A DNA stretch of 64,000 bases from Pollenia angustigena (taxonomy: Eukaryota > Arthropoda > Insecta > Diptera > Polleniidae). Position numbers and translations under genes: made by a program. Positions 1-11,149 of the stretch are shown one piece after another. The notes beneath the pieces were generated by a model, which was not told where the DNA came from, searched no databases, and saw only the letters and a list, made by a program, of their open reading frames with translations. Each line of letters begins with the position of its first letter. The first letter of the stretch is position 1. The stretch lies in contig OV884059.1 of the NCBI GenBank assembly GCA_930367215.1, positions 29,627,882-29,691,881 of the forward strand, read 5' to 3'.

Positions 1-911
1 TCTCTAAGCCCCAACTCGCAATATATTCACGGAATTGTCAGTTCGCTACCATTTATTATCTCGCCACTTGTCAATACAGAGTCGTATACATGCAGAGTTG
101 CATGTCTAATAAGTGTTACCACCCCTACACAGAAAAAATTATTTTTCCAATTCAAACAAAAAATTTGTAGAATCAAACAAATTTTTGTCTGAAATCGGTC
201 CTACAAACAAATTCGCATATTCAAACAATTTATTTGCATTTTGTTTATTGAAAAAAAAAGTTTTTGCACAAGCAATGACATGACGCGCACACAAGTAAGC
301 ACTGTATGAGAAGATGACGGCAGAGCAGAGCCGCCGACTGGCTTTGAGACACATTTTTTTGTTGGAATAATTTTTGAACGAAGTCTTATTTTATTTATAC
401 ACACAACACAATGTTTTTCTTTATCACTCTCCTCTGTTGCTGTATCCTTTCCTTTGCTAAAGAAGAAATGTAACCAAAAACGGCAGCAGACCACCTCAAT
501 ATGTTTTTCCTCATTATTCTATTTTTGTATTTGATGTATTTAACCAAACAGTTTTAAAAAATTGAATACGGGATTTTGTTTCTTATAATGTTGTTTCTGC
601 TATTGTTTTTCTTAAAGTTGCACTTTTTTAAAGCGTCCAAAAATAGACTGTGTGTGTTTTTTGTTGTTGTTCTTATATTTCACATAAAGAAGTGTTGCTT
701 ACGAACAAATAAAAAAATGCAAAAAGACGACAACATTAAAGAGCGTTAAATATTTCATACAAAATTGTGAAAACTTGACACCAATAACGCGTTTATTAGA
801 TTTTTGAAGAGTTGTCCACATTTTTGTTAATTAAATAAAAATCAAACAAAAATATTGATTGAATCAGTAAAAAAATTTATAGAAATTAAAAAAATTTTCA
901 AACAAGCGTTA

Positions 912-1801
912 AATTTCAAGGGCCGATGTTGATTTTGAATAAAACACAAACTATTTAGGAAATTATTGTAATTTTATTTTATTATGATATATTGGTATTA
1001 CTCAATTATGTATGGAACAAAATATCGGCCAAATGGGCGCCGCGAATACGGCGGCACACCTCCATCCGATGGTCCAAATTTTCGATGACCCTATGCCGTT
1101 AATGTGCCGAATTATCTCATCCTTTAGCTCTTGAATTATTGCTGGCTTATCGACGTACACCTTTTCTTTCAAATAACCCCAAAGAAAAAAGTCCAACGGT
1201 GTCAAATCAAATGATCTTGGCGGCCAATTGACATCGCCATTACGTGAGATAACACGGCCATTGAATTTGTTGCGCAAAAGAGCCATTGTTTCGTTAGCTG
1301 TGTGGCAAGTGGCACCGTCCTGCTGAAACCACATATCGTCCACATCCATATCTTCCAATTCGGGCCATAAAAAGTTCGTTACCATCTCACGATAGCGAAC
1401 ACCATTCACAGTAACTGCCTGACCGGGCTCATTTTGGAAAAAATACGGCCCGATGATGCCGCCAGCCCATAAACCGCACCAAACAGTCACTCTTTGTGGG
1501 TGCATTGGTTTTTCGACAATCACTCTTGGATTCTCATTCGCCCAAATGCGGCAATTCTGCTTATTGACGAATCCACTGAGGTGAAAATGTGCCTCATCAC
1601 TGAATCACGAAGTGCACGATATGCATTTTGATTTGAACGCCCATTTTCATAATAAGTCTGGATAACTTTAACACGTTGTTGGATTGTGTATCTCTCCATG
1701 GTTCAAATTGAGTAAGTCTGAAATAGAGAAATGTCAAATAAAATTCGGAAAAAAACTTGGCGTTTAGGTGTGGTTCACATTCAACATCGGCCCTTACACT
1801 T
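912..1801 (-). mobile_element. DD41D-type mariner, internally deleted copy A1
   Basis: Terminal inverted repeats containing AAGGGCCGATGTTGA (left) and its diverged complement near 1785-1795 bound the element, with TA beside each end. It is about 890 bp, shorter than a full mariner of about 1.3 kb, because the transposase gene lacks its middle. It lies inside the TA-flanked element at 128-1826. It is closely similar to the copy at 5134-6720, and both belong to the same sub-lineage. Confidence 0.8.
1002..1700 (-). pseudogene. Mariner (DD41D) transposase remnant, broken
   Basis: This is a Tc1/mariner-superfamily (DDE_3-like) transposase, which cuts and pastes the element. The C-terminal part (1523 down to 1002) is open and contains VTVWCGLWAGG, QQDGATCHTA and DLTPLDFFLWGY. 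From the Asp of QQDGA to the Asp of TPLDFF there are 41 intervening residues, hence the DD41D assignment. The start codon is at 1700-1698, and an N-terminal helix-turn-helix-like stretch ends at YRALR. After that about 95-100 codons are missing, and the reading frame shifts before SDEAHF, where the first catalytic Asp survives. The deletion and frameshift make it non-functional. The family assignment is firm; the sub-lineage name is inference. Confidence 0.85.
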
Positions 1802-1828
1802 TAATTCGGCAATAATTTTTTCTGTGTA

Positions 1829-2936
1829 GTTATATGCCCACTGCTACCCGATCCCGCATGTATTTAGCCCAGTTTTTATTTGCTTTCCATTAAATTAAGT
1901 TTTAATGAAAGGCTTTTAATATTTAGAACAAAAAAAAACAAAAGAAATTTATTTCAGGGATAAATCGTCTAACATTTTGAAATTTTATTCAGATCTACTT
2001 TAAAATTTTATTTAAGAAATCAAGACATTATTTATATTAATTTAAATGTCTTATTTCTTTCTCACACTTTTTTCTTTTTTATGTGCAAACTAGTACTTAA
2101 AGCACTACAATACAGTGTTTTATTTCAAAAAATCATATACTACATACACTCTGTAGTTGTGTAACCTGATCTCCAAGTGCATCTTAAATTATATTAAACT
2201 CTAGCTAACGTTAAAAATTGTAAGCCATTTCCTATTATTCCATTAAAGACTGCGCTCTTATTTTCTTTTCAAATTGCAAAAGAAATGAAAAATAGGAATA
2301 GTAGCAGTAAAGTATTTCTTTAATTTTACAAAGAAGATAAAAAAGAAAAACAATATTAAAGTTTTTGTGATTTTGCAATACATATTCATACTAAATAAAT
2401 AAACTGCCAGTAGAAGTACTAAACCTTGCAATATTACCAAGTGATACCTTGAGAGAAGCTTAATGGAAAAACATCCAACTATTCAAACAACAATCAGGTC
2501 TACATGCTTGTGCAAGCAGCCAAGGAATGTTGGAAAAAATCACAATGTTTTTTTAACACTTTTCCAACAAATATGTGTATGAATGTTGGTATGTATTTGT
2601 TTGCATACCTACACTCTCATACACACACATGATATCCATACATACGGATATAAAAAACTTTTTTATCTCCTGTTTAAAATTAATAAAAACGCAAGAAAGA
2701 GTGCTAAATGTAGCTTTGCCGCATCTCATGCACCCTTCGCCATGGTATTCTAAAATCGATTTTTTTTTCTTTTGGGGGAGAGGTAACAAGTAATATTTTT
2801 TTTTTAAATATATATTTTTCAAAAAATTTTTTTTTTTCTGAAATTGTACTGTAAATTTTAGACAAAAATGTTTAAAATATTATAAAATAATTAGTATTGT
2901 GGTTATTTTGTCGAAATATTTATGGTTTTTTAATCC
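1829..2936. other. AT-rich stretch without a recognisable gene
   Basis: I see A/T homopolymers and short microsatellite-like runs but no splice-bounded coding exon, no inverted-repeat ends and no RNA gene. Short open frames here are low-complexity and unlikely to be real. Confidence 0.6.
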
Positions 2937-3490
2937 AAATTTTTAATCAGGCTTAAGTTCATCAAATTTAATTTTTCATTTAATTATTTTTATGAAGAAA
3001 GAAATTTTACAACATGAAAATTAATTAAAATTGTTATTGATAATTTTTCATTCTTGACTGACCTGAGATTCGAACCCAGGCGGCTGGTTACCCTGACATG
3101 TTTCGATCACTACCACTTGATCTCTTCAGAGGGATTTGCCGTCTTACACTCGCAGCCATCGTCAATAGTCAAACATCAATCCTTAAACCAAATTGTATTT
3201 TAACCTTTGGTAGATCGAAATTTGCTTTTTTGAAAGATTAACCATTTTAGTTGATTTAACATGTTCTTCCCTCTGAAGAGATCAAGTGGTTGTGATCGAA
3301 ACATGTCAGGGAAACCAGCCGCCTGGGTTTGAATCTAAAGCCAGCCGCCTGGGTTCGAATCTCAGGTCAGTCAAGAATGAAAAATTATCAATAACAATTT
3401 TAATTAATTTTCATGTTGTAAAATTTCTTTCTTCATAAAAATAATTTAATGAAAAATTAAATTTTATGAACTTAAGCCTGATTAAAAAAT
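2937..3490. repeat. Large inverted repeat of a box-B-containing repeat family
   Basis: The arms 2937-3134 (minus copy) and 3268-3490 (plus copy) are reverse complements over about 200 bp. They carry AACCCAGGCGG and CCGCCTGGGTTCGAATC, and GGTTCGAATC resembles the internal B box of a tRNA gene. The right arm has an extra tandem copy of the roughly 27-bp segment containing AGCCGCCTGGGTT. A third, single copy lies at 11461-11770 (+). The conserved unit continues into ACATGAAAATTAATT and TTAAGCCTGATT at its 3' side. It may be a tRNA-derived SINE or a MITE; I cannot place an A box with confidence. Confidence 0.65.
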
Positions 3491-3520
3491 TAAAAAAAAA
3501 AAATATTATAAAATATTAAC

Positions 3521-3660
3521 GGGTGCGCCGGTATGCTAGCAGGTATTGAGCATTGATAGAATAAGTGCGGGGATTGCGGGTTCGATTCCCTTCATAGACT
3601 CTTGTCTCCTGCCGACAAGCGTAGAGCTTCGCTGGCATAGCTTAAGAAGAAAAAAAAGAA
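3521..3660 (+). repeat. tRNA-derived SINE copy 1
   Basis: A tRNA-like head contains a plausible A box (TAGCAGGTATTG near 3536) and a clear B box (GGTTCGATTCC near 3580). It is followed by a non-tRNA body (GACAAGCGTAGAGCTTCG) and an A-rich tail near 3645-3660. The body matches the SINE at 54251-54407 on the other strand (GACAAGCGTCAAGCTTCG), so this is a dispersed family and not a tRNA gene. Such elements are transcribed by RNA polymerase III and moved by LINE machinery. Confidence 0.75.
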
Positions 3661-3908
3661 TATCAATTCGGCTCCCGCCACAAGCATGAAACAAATAAAC
3701 AATGCCATAAAATTGTACAATTTGTCTGGGAAGCTTAAGAGAACAAAAAATACAGCTCTGCAGAATCTTAAGATGTTCAACAGGCTTTCGATCGTAAGTG
3801 GCACCCTGGATTATTGAAAAAGTTAAAGAAATTGTTGCTAACACCAAATTATTGCCTCTTTAAATAATATTTGTCAGATCGATTCAGTTTTGTTAAACAC
3901 AATAAAAT

Positions 3909-4150
3909 CTGTGTCATTTTGACAAAACATCTTAAGTCGAGATAAGAGAGCAAAAACGTTTTTAAAAAATCTCGGTGAAAAAATCATTTTTATCAAATAA
4001 TAAAATAAACCAAAATTAAAGAAATTCGTTAATAATACAAAATTTTAAAAACGTAAACCGTAATGCTTTTTGAATAACAATTCGTATGATTAACCAAATT
4101 TTTTTCAGCTTTTTAAATTTGACTTGCGATGTTTTGTCAAAGTGCTACAG
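3909..4150. mobile_element. MITE with 30-bp class TIR, copy 1 (diverged)
   Basis: The ends start CTGTGTCATTTTGACAAAAC and finish with a diverged inverted copy ending in GTGCTACAG. The whole 242 bp matches the better-preserved copy at 49988-50233, including the AT-rich centre. It has no coding capacity. The superfamily is not assigned because no clear target duplication is visible. Confidence 0.75.
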
Positions 4151-5133
4151 AAATGTATGTTTAAATTTTTTTTCATTTACATTTGGCAAACCACACGGCA
4201 GCGTGCTTGGAACTATACTCATCCAATGATATTTTAGTGGCGAAATATCGTCAGTTCATTATTGGCTTGGCGCATATGCCAAAAAGTCGTAATGAAGAAA
4301 AAAATGACATTGAAGGTTAACATGAAGTTTTCTAAAAAAAATATACCTGATAGATTTTTTTTGTATTTTCGCCACTGCTCCTGGCAAATGTTTTAAAGAA
4401 AAATTGTAACTTTTTGTGAACGTTCATGAACGAACTTAGAAGTTAATAGTATTTTATTGGAAGTGAAAATTATTGTTCTGTGCCGCATACGCCACTTTTC
4501 TAAATTTGTTTCAAAGAGTGGATTTTTGTGCTACTTTTTCTTCGTTTTTTCTTACGGCAATGAAGCGAAGCAAGAAAAAAATTTATTTTCTTGTTGTCAT
4601 ATTTTTCTGCTTTCGCGAGAACTATTTATTTTTCTTACGATACTGCAGCAAAGCAGGAGTAAATTTATCTTGTACGTTTTTGTATGAGGAATTTGCAGCA
4701 TTCGCCAAACAGTGGCGTCTAGAGCAAAACAATACTAAATAAATTTTAATATAATTGATATAAAGCAAAATTAATGCTTAATATCTCAGAAACCTTAAAA
4801 AATTTCCTAAAATGGGTTTTGGATTCAAAATATACATACCCTATACCTAACTTATTTTTTTTAAATGGTCGGTAGGTCAAACCAATAATGAGCTGACGAT
4901 ATACTGATGATATCGCTATACCAGCTGCCAGAGGATGTTCTACAGAAGCGTCTTTAAACGTTCAGAATTATATTGAAATTTTTCACAATTGGAAGTATAC
5001 AAATATATCATTATCTTATAAACGTGTCGTGATGGGACAAAACTCAGCTCATATTCAGATTAAGCATGCACTTTTTCAATGTCGACCTGTATGTTGGTCG
5101 ATTTAGTTTATTTCAAACATAAAGGGTGGTTTA
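4151..5133. other. Unassigned AT-rich DNA
   Basis: Short overlapping open frames occur at 4457-4742, but they are Phe/Leu-rich low-complexity translations with no family resemblance. I see no repeat ends and no RNA gene. Confidence 0.5.
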
Positions 5134-5227
5134 ATTTTAAGGGCCGATGTACATCTTGAATAAAACACAAATTATTTAGGAAATAATTGTAATTGCTTTT
5201 TATTATGATAATATTGGTATGGTTTTA

Positions 5228-6213
5228 TTATGTATGGAACAAAATACCGGCCAAATGCACGCCGCGATCTCGGCGACACACCTCCATCCGATGGTCCACG
5301 TTTTTGATGGTGCTGAGACATAATTTAGGTTCTATGCCGTTAATGTGCCGAATTATATCATCCTTTAGCTTTTGAATTATTGCTGGCTTATCGACGTACA
5401 CCTTTTCTTTCAAATAACCCTAAAGAAAAAAGTCTAACGGTGTCAAATAACATAATCTTGGCGGCCAATTGGCATCGCCAACACGTGAGATAACACGTCC
5501 ATTGAGTTTGTCGCGCAAAAGAGCCATTGTTACGTTAGCTGTGTGGCAAGTGGCACCGTCCTGTTGAAACCACATATCGTCCATATCTTCCAATTCGGGC
5601 CATACAAAGTTCGTTATCATCTCACGATAGCGAACACCATTCACAGTAACTGCCTGACCGGCCCATAAACCGCACCAAACAGTCACTGTTTGTGGGTGCA
5701 TTGGCTTTACGACAATCACTCTTGGTTTGTCATTCGCCCAAATGCGACAATTCTGCTTATTGACGAATCCAATGAGGTGAAAATTTGCCTCATCACTGAA
5801 GATTATTTTGTTCGAAAATTGATCATCCACTGTTGCCAATTCTTGCCACCATTCTCCCCATTGACGACGTTTGGAATGGTCAAGAGGCTTAAGCTCTTGA
5901 GTCAATTGCACCTTGTAAGCGTGTAAATGCAAGTCTTTATGCATTATGTTCATCAACGACAGGTGTGAGAGGTGCAATTGTTGGGCACGACGACGAGTTG
6001 AGGTGGACAGCCACACTATCGCGAACAGCAGCAATACATTCTGCAGAACGAGCTGTACGAGTATGCACTGGTGTTTTTACATCTCCTACAGACCCGGTTT
6101 GCTCAAATTTTTTCGATTGTACGCACATTTCGACGATTAAATTGACCGAAAAAATTACGAAGTGCCCGATATGCATTTTAATTTGAGCGTTGCTTGATAG
6201 TGTATCTTTCCAT
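5228..6213 (-). pseudogene. Mariner (DD41D) transposase remnant, several frame breaks
   Basis: Translation from the start at 6213 gives MERYTIKQR, then a short deletion and a stop, then YRALRNFFGQFNRR. A long readable segment (6034-5420) contains FSDEANFHLIGF (first catalytic Asp), QQDGATCHTA (second) and LTPLDFFL (third). The segment after CGLWAG lacks about 13 codons that A1 retains (GGIIGPYFF). The last part, 5413-5228, is in another frame and carries KEKVYVDKPAIIQ. Several frameshifts and deletions make it inactive. It is still useful for reconstructing the history of the lineage. Confidence 0.85.
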
Positions 6214-6278
6214 GGTTAAAATTGAGTTAGTCTGAAATTGAGAAATGTCAAATGAAATGCAGAAAAAACTTGACGTTT

Positions 6279-6690
6279 CCCAATAAAAAGTGGAGCTTCC
6301 AACGAAGCAGGTTTGTAAGGGAGAAACATAAACGTTTCGCTTACCATTGCGCTTACGAAAGGCATGAATTTTATATGGCGAGTTCCCACTTTGAAGAAAT
6401 ACATTTTTAACACATAAAGCGCATTTTTTAGCGCATATAAAAATTGTTGGATGTAACGATCAGCTTTACACACTGAATGTTTTGATACAGTTATTTTGTT
6501 AGTACTCTCCCTTACAAACCTGCTTCGTAGTAAGGGAATGCCGTAGCACTTGAAATGTTATTTTTTTTATAAAAGTTGTTGAGAGTTCTTTCACTTACTT
6601 TACTGCATTTCTGTATGGCTTATTGCGTAGCGCAAAATTGTGCGCTTATTTTTTTAAATGTACCGTTAGTGCTTCGCAAAATTCATTGGG
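6279..6690. mobile_element. MITE inserted in mariner A2
   Basis: The insertion starts with CCCAAT and ends with ATTGGG. Comparison with mariner A1, which reads straight through this point, shows an empty site duplicated by only about 2 bp (TT). A subterminal inverted repeat (GAAGCAGGTTTGTAAGGGAG near 6305, complement near 6507-6528) supports a transposon origin. It has no coding capacity. Confidence 0.6.
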
Positions 6691-6720
6691 TTAGGTGTGG
6701 TTCATATTCAACATCGGCCA

Positions 6721-7608
6721 TAGAAGCTTGCTTTTCCTTAACTACAAATTTCAGTGCATTTATCAAAAATTAAAATTTGGAATTCAGCACGTCAAAAAAA
6801 ATCTTATTAATAATAAAATTTGTATTTCCAAAAATAAGTTTGAGAAAAATTAAAATTTGAACTCGTTCTTTCCTGTCTTTTACGTTACAACATTGCAATA
6901 ACCACATGTACGAAATTTGCACAGCTTTTGAACTAAAAGATGTCAACTTTTACAATATAATAAGAACACTATAGGCTTATTTCGGTTAAAAAAAAAAATG
7001 TTAACTAAGTTAGAAAAATTTTGATTTAAATTGGTCATTTCCGGTTTTGCAGATGAAAAAAATTTTTTTTTAAGATCAATCGAGTTTCTATAAGAATCAC
7101 TTAATAATTTTTTTTTTTTTTTTTTTTTTTATTCATTTTTGGTACGAAAAAATAATTTCAAATAAAATTTTTTTTTTGAAAACGGCAACACTTTCCCACC
7201 CTTTAACTCGACAAATAAACATCATAGAAAAAAATACTTCGTACACTTATTCATATCTACTAGAATTATAGGTTTGCCAAATATAAAGGAATTCCAACAA
7301 AATAAAATATATTCGAGACGAATTTGTTTCGCATAATCACTATTTGTTTTTAATAACCTTGTTTTATGGTAAATCGCAATAACGAAGTCTATAAATTATA
7401 GAGAGACTTAAAAAAAGTTAAATTTTTGTGGGTTAAAATTTTAAGCAATCGTAGGTTTTTGCTCATATCTCAGCCAGCTATAAATCGGTTTTAATAGCGA
7501 AATTCTTGAAACTTTAGTCCCCAGCTTCTTTCGGTTCTTAGCAAAAACCCATTTCAACAACTACACAGACAGACGCACATCGTTAAATCAAATTATTTTA
7601 CTGCTCAT
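6721..7608. other. AT-rich DNA with a long poly(T) run
   Basis: The region contains A/T homopolymers, including about 22 consecutive T near 7110-7131. I recognise no gene or element ends. Confidence 0.5.
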
Positions 7609-7757
7609 GCTGGGTACACACTATGCAACACATTTACGCAATCTAGTGAATTAAATTCATTTTCATTCATTCCAGGTTGCATCAACATCAAAACGCTTTG
7701 ATATTTTGAGGTTGCATTGAAACAGATTGCATGTAGGTTGCACTGTGTGTATCCAGC
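7609..7757. mobile_element. Short MITE with about 20-bp TIR
   Basis: GCTGGGTACACACTATGCAA at 7609 pairs imperfectly with TTGCACTGTGTGTATCCAGC ending at 7757. It is only about 149 bp and non-coding. The immediate flanks do not give a clear target duplication, so the superfamily is open. Confidence 0.55.
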
Positions 7758-7851
7758 ATCAGAATTTAGAACCTTTTTCCACTGTGTTCTAGTAATCAAA
7801 ATCGAGTAGAGTTGAAATCGTACAATGTTTTAAGTTGAATTATTTTAAAAA

Positions 7852-8310
7852 CAAGTAAGAAAGTATAGTCGGTCAAGCCCGACCATATGATACCCTACAC
7901 CACAGTATTTAAAAACACATCATGCTTATGTGTCCATATAAATATGGATTTATCAATGTTTATAAACTTCATGAAAATCGGTTTGAAAGTTTTTGAGAGG
8001 CAGAAATTGCCCCCTACCTCCCCTTGTGGTCCTGTATAGCTTATGTGACCATATAGATATGGATCTATCTATCTTTTAAATTTCGTTAAGATCGGTTTGA
8101 TAGTTTCTGAGAGGAAGAAATTTCCCCCTATCTGCCCTCGTGACCCTTCGATTCGGCCCATTTTCAATAAGAACCTATGTCCCAAATATAATCAAATTAT
8201 CTCCAAAATTGCGACCTGTACTTTGCGCACAAGATTACATGGACAACCAGCCAGCCAGCCAGCCGGACGGACATCGTTAGTTCGACTCAGAAAGTGATTC
8301 TGATAAACTA
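7852..8310 (+). repeat. Structured dispersed repeat (ATACCCTACACC type), copy 1
   Basis: The head reads ACAAGTAAGAAAGTATAGTC, then GGTCAAGCCCGACC (a small hairpin), then ATACCCTACACC. Further on come tandem CAGC units, a GGACGGACATCGTTA core and the left half of a palindrome (GACTCAGAAAGTGATTC at 8284). The same features occur at 22.93 kb and, inverted, at 46.1-46.28 kb. Repeats of this appearance are common in fly genomes; I do not know an accepted function. The 3' part is cut off by the MITE at 8318. Confidence 0.65.
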
Positions 8311-8317
8311 GTACATA

Positions 8318-8533
8318 CAGGGGTGTGCTGGAAATCGAAAACTTAAAACGCAAGAATTTGGAAGTTTTTTTAATACACTTTTAATCTAAATTTTTATAGC
8401 TTTTGTTATAAAATTCCGTTTATTAGAGAAATATTTGTATAATATTTGTCAAATAATTCTTTTATTACAGAAATCTTTTTAAAAAACGACTTTTTTCTTG
8501 CGTTTAACGTTTTCGATTTCCAGCACACCCCTG
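8318..8533. mobile_element. hAT-like MITE with about 37-bp TIR
   Basis: The ends are near-perfect inverted repeats beginning CAGGGGTGTGCTGGAAATCG and ending with the complement CCAGCACACCCCTG. The CAGGG start is typical of hAT elements, but the flanks do not show a clean 8-bp duplication, although ATAAACT occurs close to both sides. The centre is AT-rich and non-coding. Confidence 0.65.
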
Positions 8534-9439
8534 ATAAACTTTCCGAGTATTAGAAAAAGAAGGACAAAGCTTGTGTTGTGTCGGAATTCAGTCAATGTAT
8601 GTCTATACATATGTGTATAAATGTGTGTAATCAACAGTTGGTTTTTCTTCATTCGTTCGTATGTAGAAAAAAAATACGAATATTTACACATGTGTTGGTG
8701 TAGAAATGAGTGCTGGTTATAAGCTTAGTATGCTTTTATAAGCCAATTTGCCTTTAAAAATGTTTACCCACACTTCTTAGTTGCATACATTTAGGAATAA
8801 ACTTTTATTGTGGCCTACATTTAGGCATATACTTTTACATACACCTTTGAATTTGTTATGTTTTATCTTACTTCCATTTTTAATGCGGATGTAGCTTCTA
8901 CTTTTTTTTAGGGAACAACTAATTCATCTATTATTAGCTAAAGCTGGGTTTTATGTGTGTTTGCTATAAAGTTTGTTAATAATTAATTTTAAAACTTTTT
9001 TGTTTTATTGTTCATAAATTTTTTACTGGTTATAAAACTGTTAAGTAGAAATAATATTTAAATGCTTCTTTAAGGTTATATTGCATAATTAACTTAAAAA
9101 TTATTACACCTTTTTGGTTAAAAAAATATATGTATATATGTCAGCTAAAATACAAAACAACGTATCATCAAAAAATTCAAAATTTCATTTTTGATTGATT
9201 TTTGTTCGTTTTATTTAACTACATGTTAACAAAAATTTTTGATCCCTGCGATCAAAAACGCCAAGTACACCTTGTTGTTATTGATATTGTAAAGTTTTCT
9301 GCTTCTCCTGTAAACTTATAAAAACTGTTGTTATGTTATTTCGTATTTTAGGTGACGATATGTACATTTTTTTATATTCGTTATTTATGTTGTGATTTTT
9401 TATGTATTAAGTTTTTCGGGCTGGCAGCACTGGTTGGTA
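8534..9439. other. AT-rich DNA, nothing recognised
   Basis: No coding exon, repeat boundary or RNA gene is apparent. Confidence 0.5.
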
Positions 9440-10150
9440 ATTGTGTCCAAACTGCATCTGTGAAAGTGAAAAGTGTTAAGTATACTCTGCCATTTCATCA
9501 TAGAGAAACTCACAAACGAGCAATGACTGCCAATCGTTGAAATTTATTATCAAAATTCGTGCTATTATCACGAAATTTCGCACCATGATACGCGACTTTT
9601 TTCGCCCCAATTGGCTAAGTTGGACTTGGTTAATATGTGGTTTCAACAAGACGGTGCCACATGCCACACAGCTCGTAAAACAATGGACATATTGAAGGAT
9701 GAATTTGGTGAGCAGTTTATCGCTCGAAATGGCCCTGTGGGTTGGCCGCAAAGATCATGTGATTTGACGCCTCTTGACAATTTCTTGTGGGGCTATGTGA
9801 AGTCGTTGGTCTATGCGGACAATCCAAACACGATTGAAGCCTTAGAGTTATTCATGGAATACAGGCCGAAATGCTCGAAAAAGCGGTTCCAAATTGGACC
9901 TTACGAATGGACCATTTGAACCGGAGCCGCGGGCAACATTTACATGAAGTTATTTTCAAATAATTAATTATTATTATTTAATTAAGCTTGAGGTCTCTTT
10001 TTTTATAAAACATATTAAATTTATATTCAACATTTTTAATTTTTCGAATTTATTCTATGAGCTAAATTTCAGTTATGTATTTTATAAAGCTTTTTTGTAA
10101 TAGTTATATTCCTACAATTTTTCAGAAATGACTTTATTTAAACCAATATT
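9440..10150 (+). mobile_element. DD41D-type mariner fragment (third sub-lineage)
   Basis: A rearranged 5' part with remnants of the transposase N-terminus (near 9524-9600) is joined to the C-terminal catalytic region at 9611. The 3' segment after 9990, with TTTTTCGAATTTATTCTATG, recurs at 24.70-24.80 kb, so that site holds a second fragment of the same 3' region. The exact ends were not resolved. Confidence 0.7.
9611..9960 (+). pseudogene. Mariner (DD41D) transposase C-terminal remnant
   Basis: The open segment contains DLVNMWFQQDGATCHTA (second catalytic Asp in QQDGA) and CDLTPLDNFLWGYVK (third Asp) with 41 residues between the two, like the other copies here. The sequence differs from both the A and B sub-lineages. 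A frameshift near 9915 moves the end (GQHLHEVIF, terminating near 9962) into another frame. The N-terminal half and the first catalytic Asp are absent, so this is a dead fragment. Confidence 0.85.
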
Positions 10151-10576
10151 TCGGCACTCCGTTGTGTGCTTTCTTTAGGGTTTTTTCTTGAATTTTTTTA
10201 TTATAAAATATATGCTAAGTACCCAAATGGGTCGTACGCCGTAACAACGTAGGACGTAGCGCCGTAAATTTGTTAGAACACGCACGTATTTGGTTTTATT
10301 TTGAAAATAATTGGGGTGCTATCATGTTATATTGTCATAATGTTCTGACATTTTACAATGGTCTAAAAATATTGCTTGTTCCTTTGTAAAAAAAAGTGTC
10401 TTAAATTAATAGAACTTTGCTTGCTATGTTTATTGTGCTGTCGTAATTATTCAGAAGAGTCCTGGGCTAAGTTAATTTAGCCGTCGCCGTTGATGGTATA
10501 ATTTTAACATCCGAATTTAACCTGCGGCTAGCAATTTTTGCAACAAATCACTTGCGGCGTCAAATTAGATCGTCTT

Positions 10577-10715
10577 AAGCGGCCTTTACACTTGCAATAT
10601 TATTGTATGATATTCACCATATTATTTCCATTTTGTACTATATTATTCAATAAGTCGCACAATGGTTTCATTCATTCAATAAAAAGGTGAACATAACCTA
10701 TATAAACCTATATAA
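10577..10715. mobile_element. Harbinger-like MITE family V, truncated copy
   Basis: AGCGGCC followed by TTTACACTTGCAATATTATT matches, in reverse orientation, the right end of the complete copy at 52388-52709. TTA precedes it. Similarity is lost after about 10715, so the other end is missing. Confidence 0.7.
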
Positions 10716-11149
10716 ACCTTGATATTGTTACAAGTAAGACTTTGAATGTTAAAATTCTTATTCGCTTTAGGGCTTTATTTGTATAATATTTTTAGATTTT
10801 CTAAAATCTTTGGAAAAGGTTTCCTAATGGTTGTTTATTTTGTTCTTCTTTTATTTTGTTTTCAAATGTTAAATAAAAAATCACAACAATATTTTCTTTC
10901 TATATTTTCTTTCTCTATAACAATACGGTCGCATAGAATTAGATCTAAGTCGACATATATGTATACGATTTTACGTTTGCACCAGCTATTATGTGCCATT
11001 GCATATAATTTCATACGTTTTAGTTTGACAATGTATCTACGTCGTACTCTACTACGTTCATACTTTGTGTGTTTCTAATTGTGTTTCTACGTTTACACTG
11101 CAGTAACACTTTGGAGATTTTTTTGATATATTTTTTCATATACTGCTCA

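Larger units (their letters stand above)
128..1826. mobile_element. TA-flanked TIR element carrying a nested mariner copy
   Basis: The ends are a 16-bp perfect terminal inverted repeat, CACAGAAAAAATTATT at 128 and its reverse complement ending at 1826. Each end is flanked by TA (126-127 and 1827-1828), the target duplication expected of Tc1/mariner-type elements. The interior outside the nested mariner is AT-rich and has no recognisable transposase, so this looks non-autonomous. A DD41D mariner remnant (912-1801) sits near its right end. The family is not identified. Confidence 0.7.
5134..6720 (-). mobile_element. DD41D-type mariner copy A2, nearly full length, with an inserted MITE
   Basis: The left TIR (AAGGGCCGATGT at 5139) is preceded by TA. 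The right TIR (TTCATATTCAACATCGGCC near 6700) is intact up to about 6719, after which the expected terminal bases have diverged. It is the longest copy of the A sub-lineage in the window. It keeps the central transposase region that copy A1 lacks, and a 412-bp MITE (6279-6690) is inserted between the transposase start and the right TIR. Confidence 0.8.

Noticed and set aside
4457..4742. Two overlapping + frames of 76 and 89 codons
   Set aside because: They are Phe/Leu-rich translations of AT-rich DNA in two frames, with no motif or splice support.
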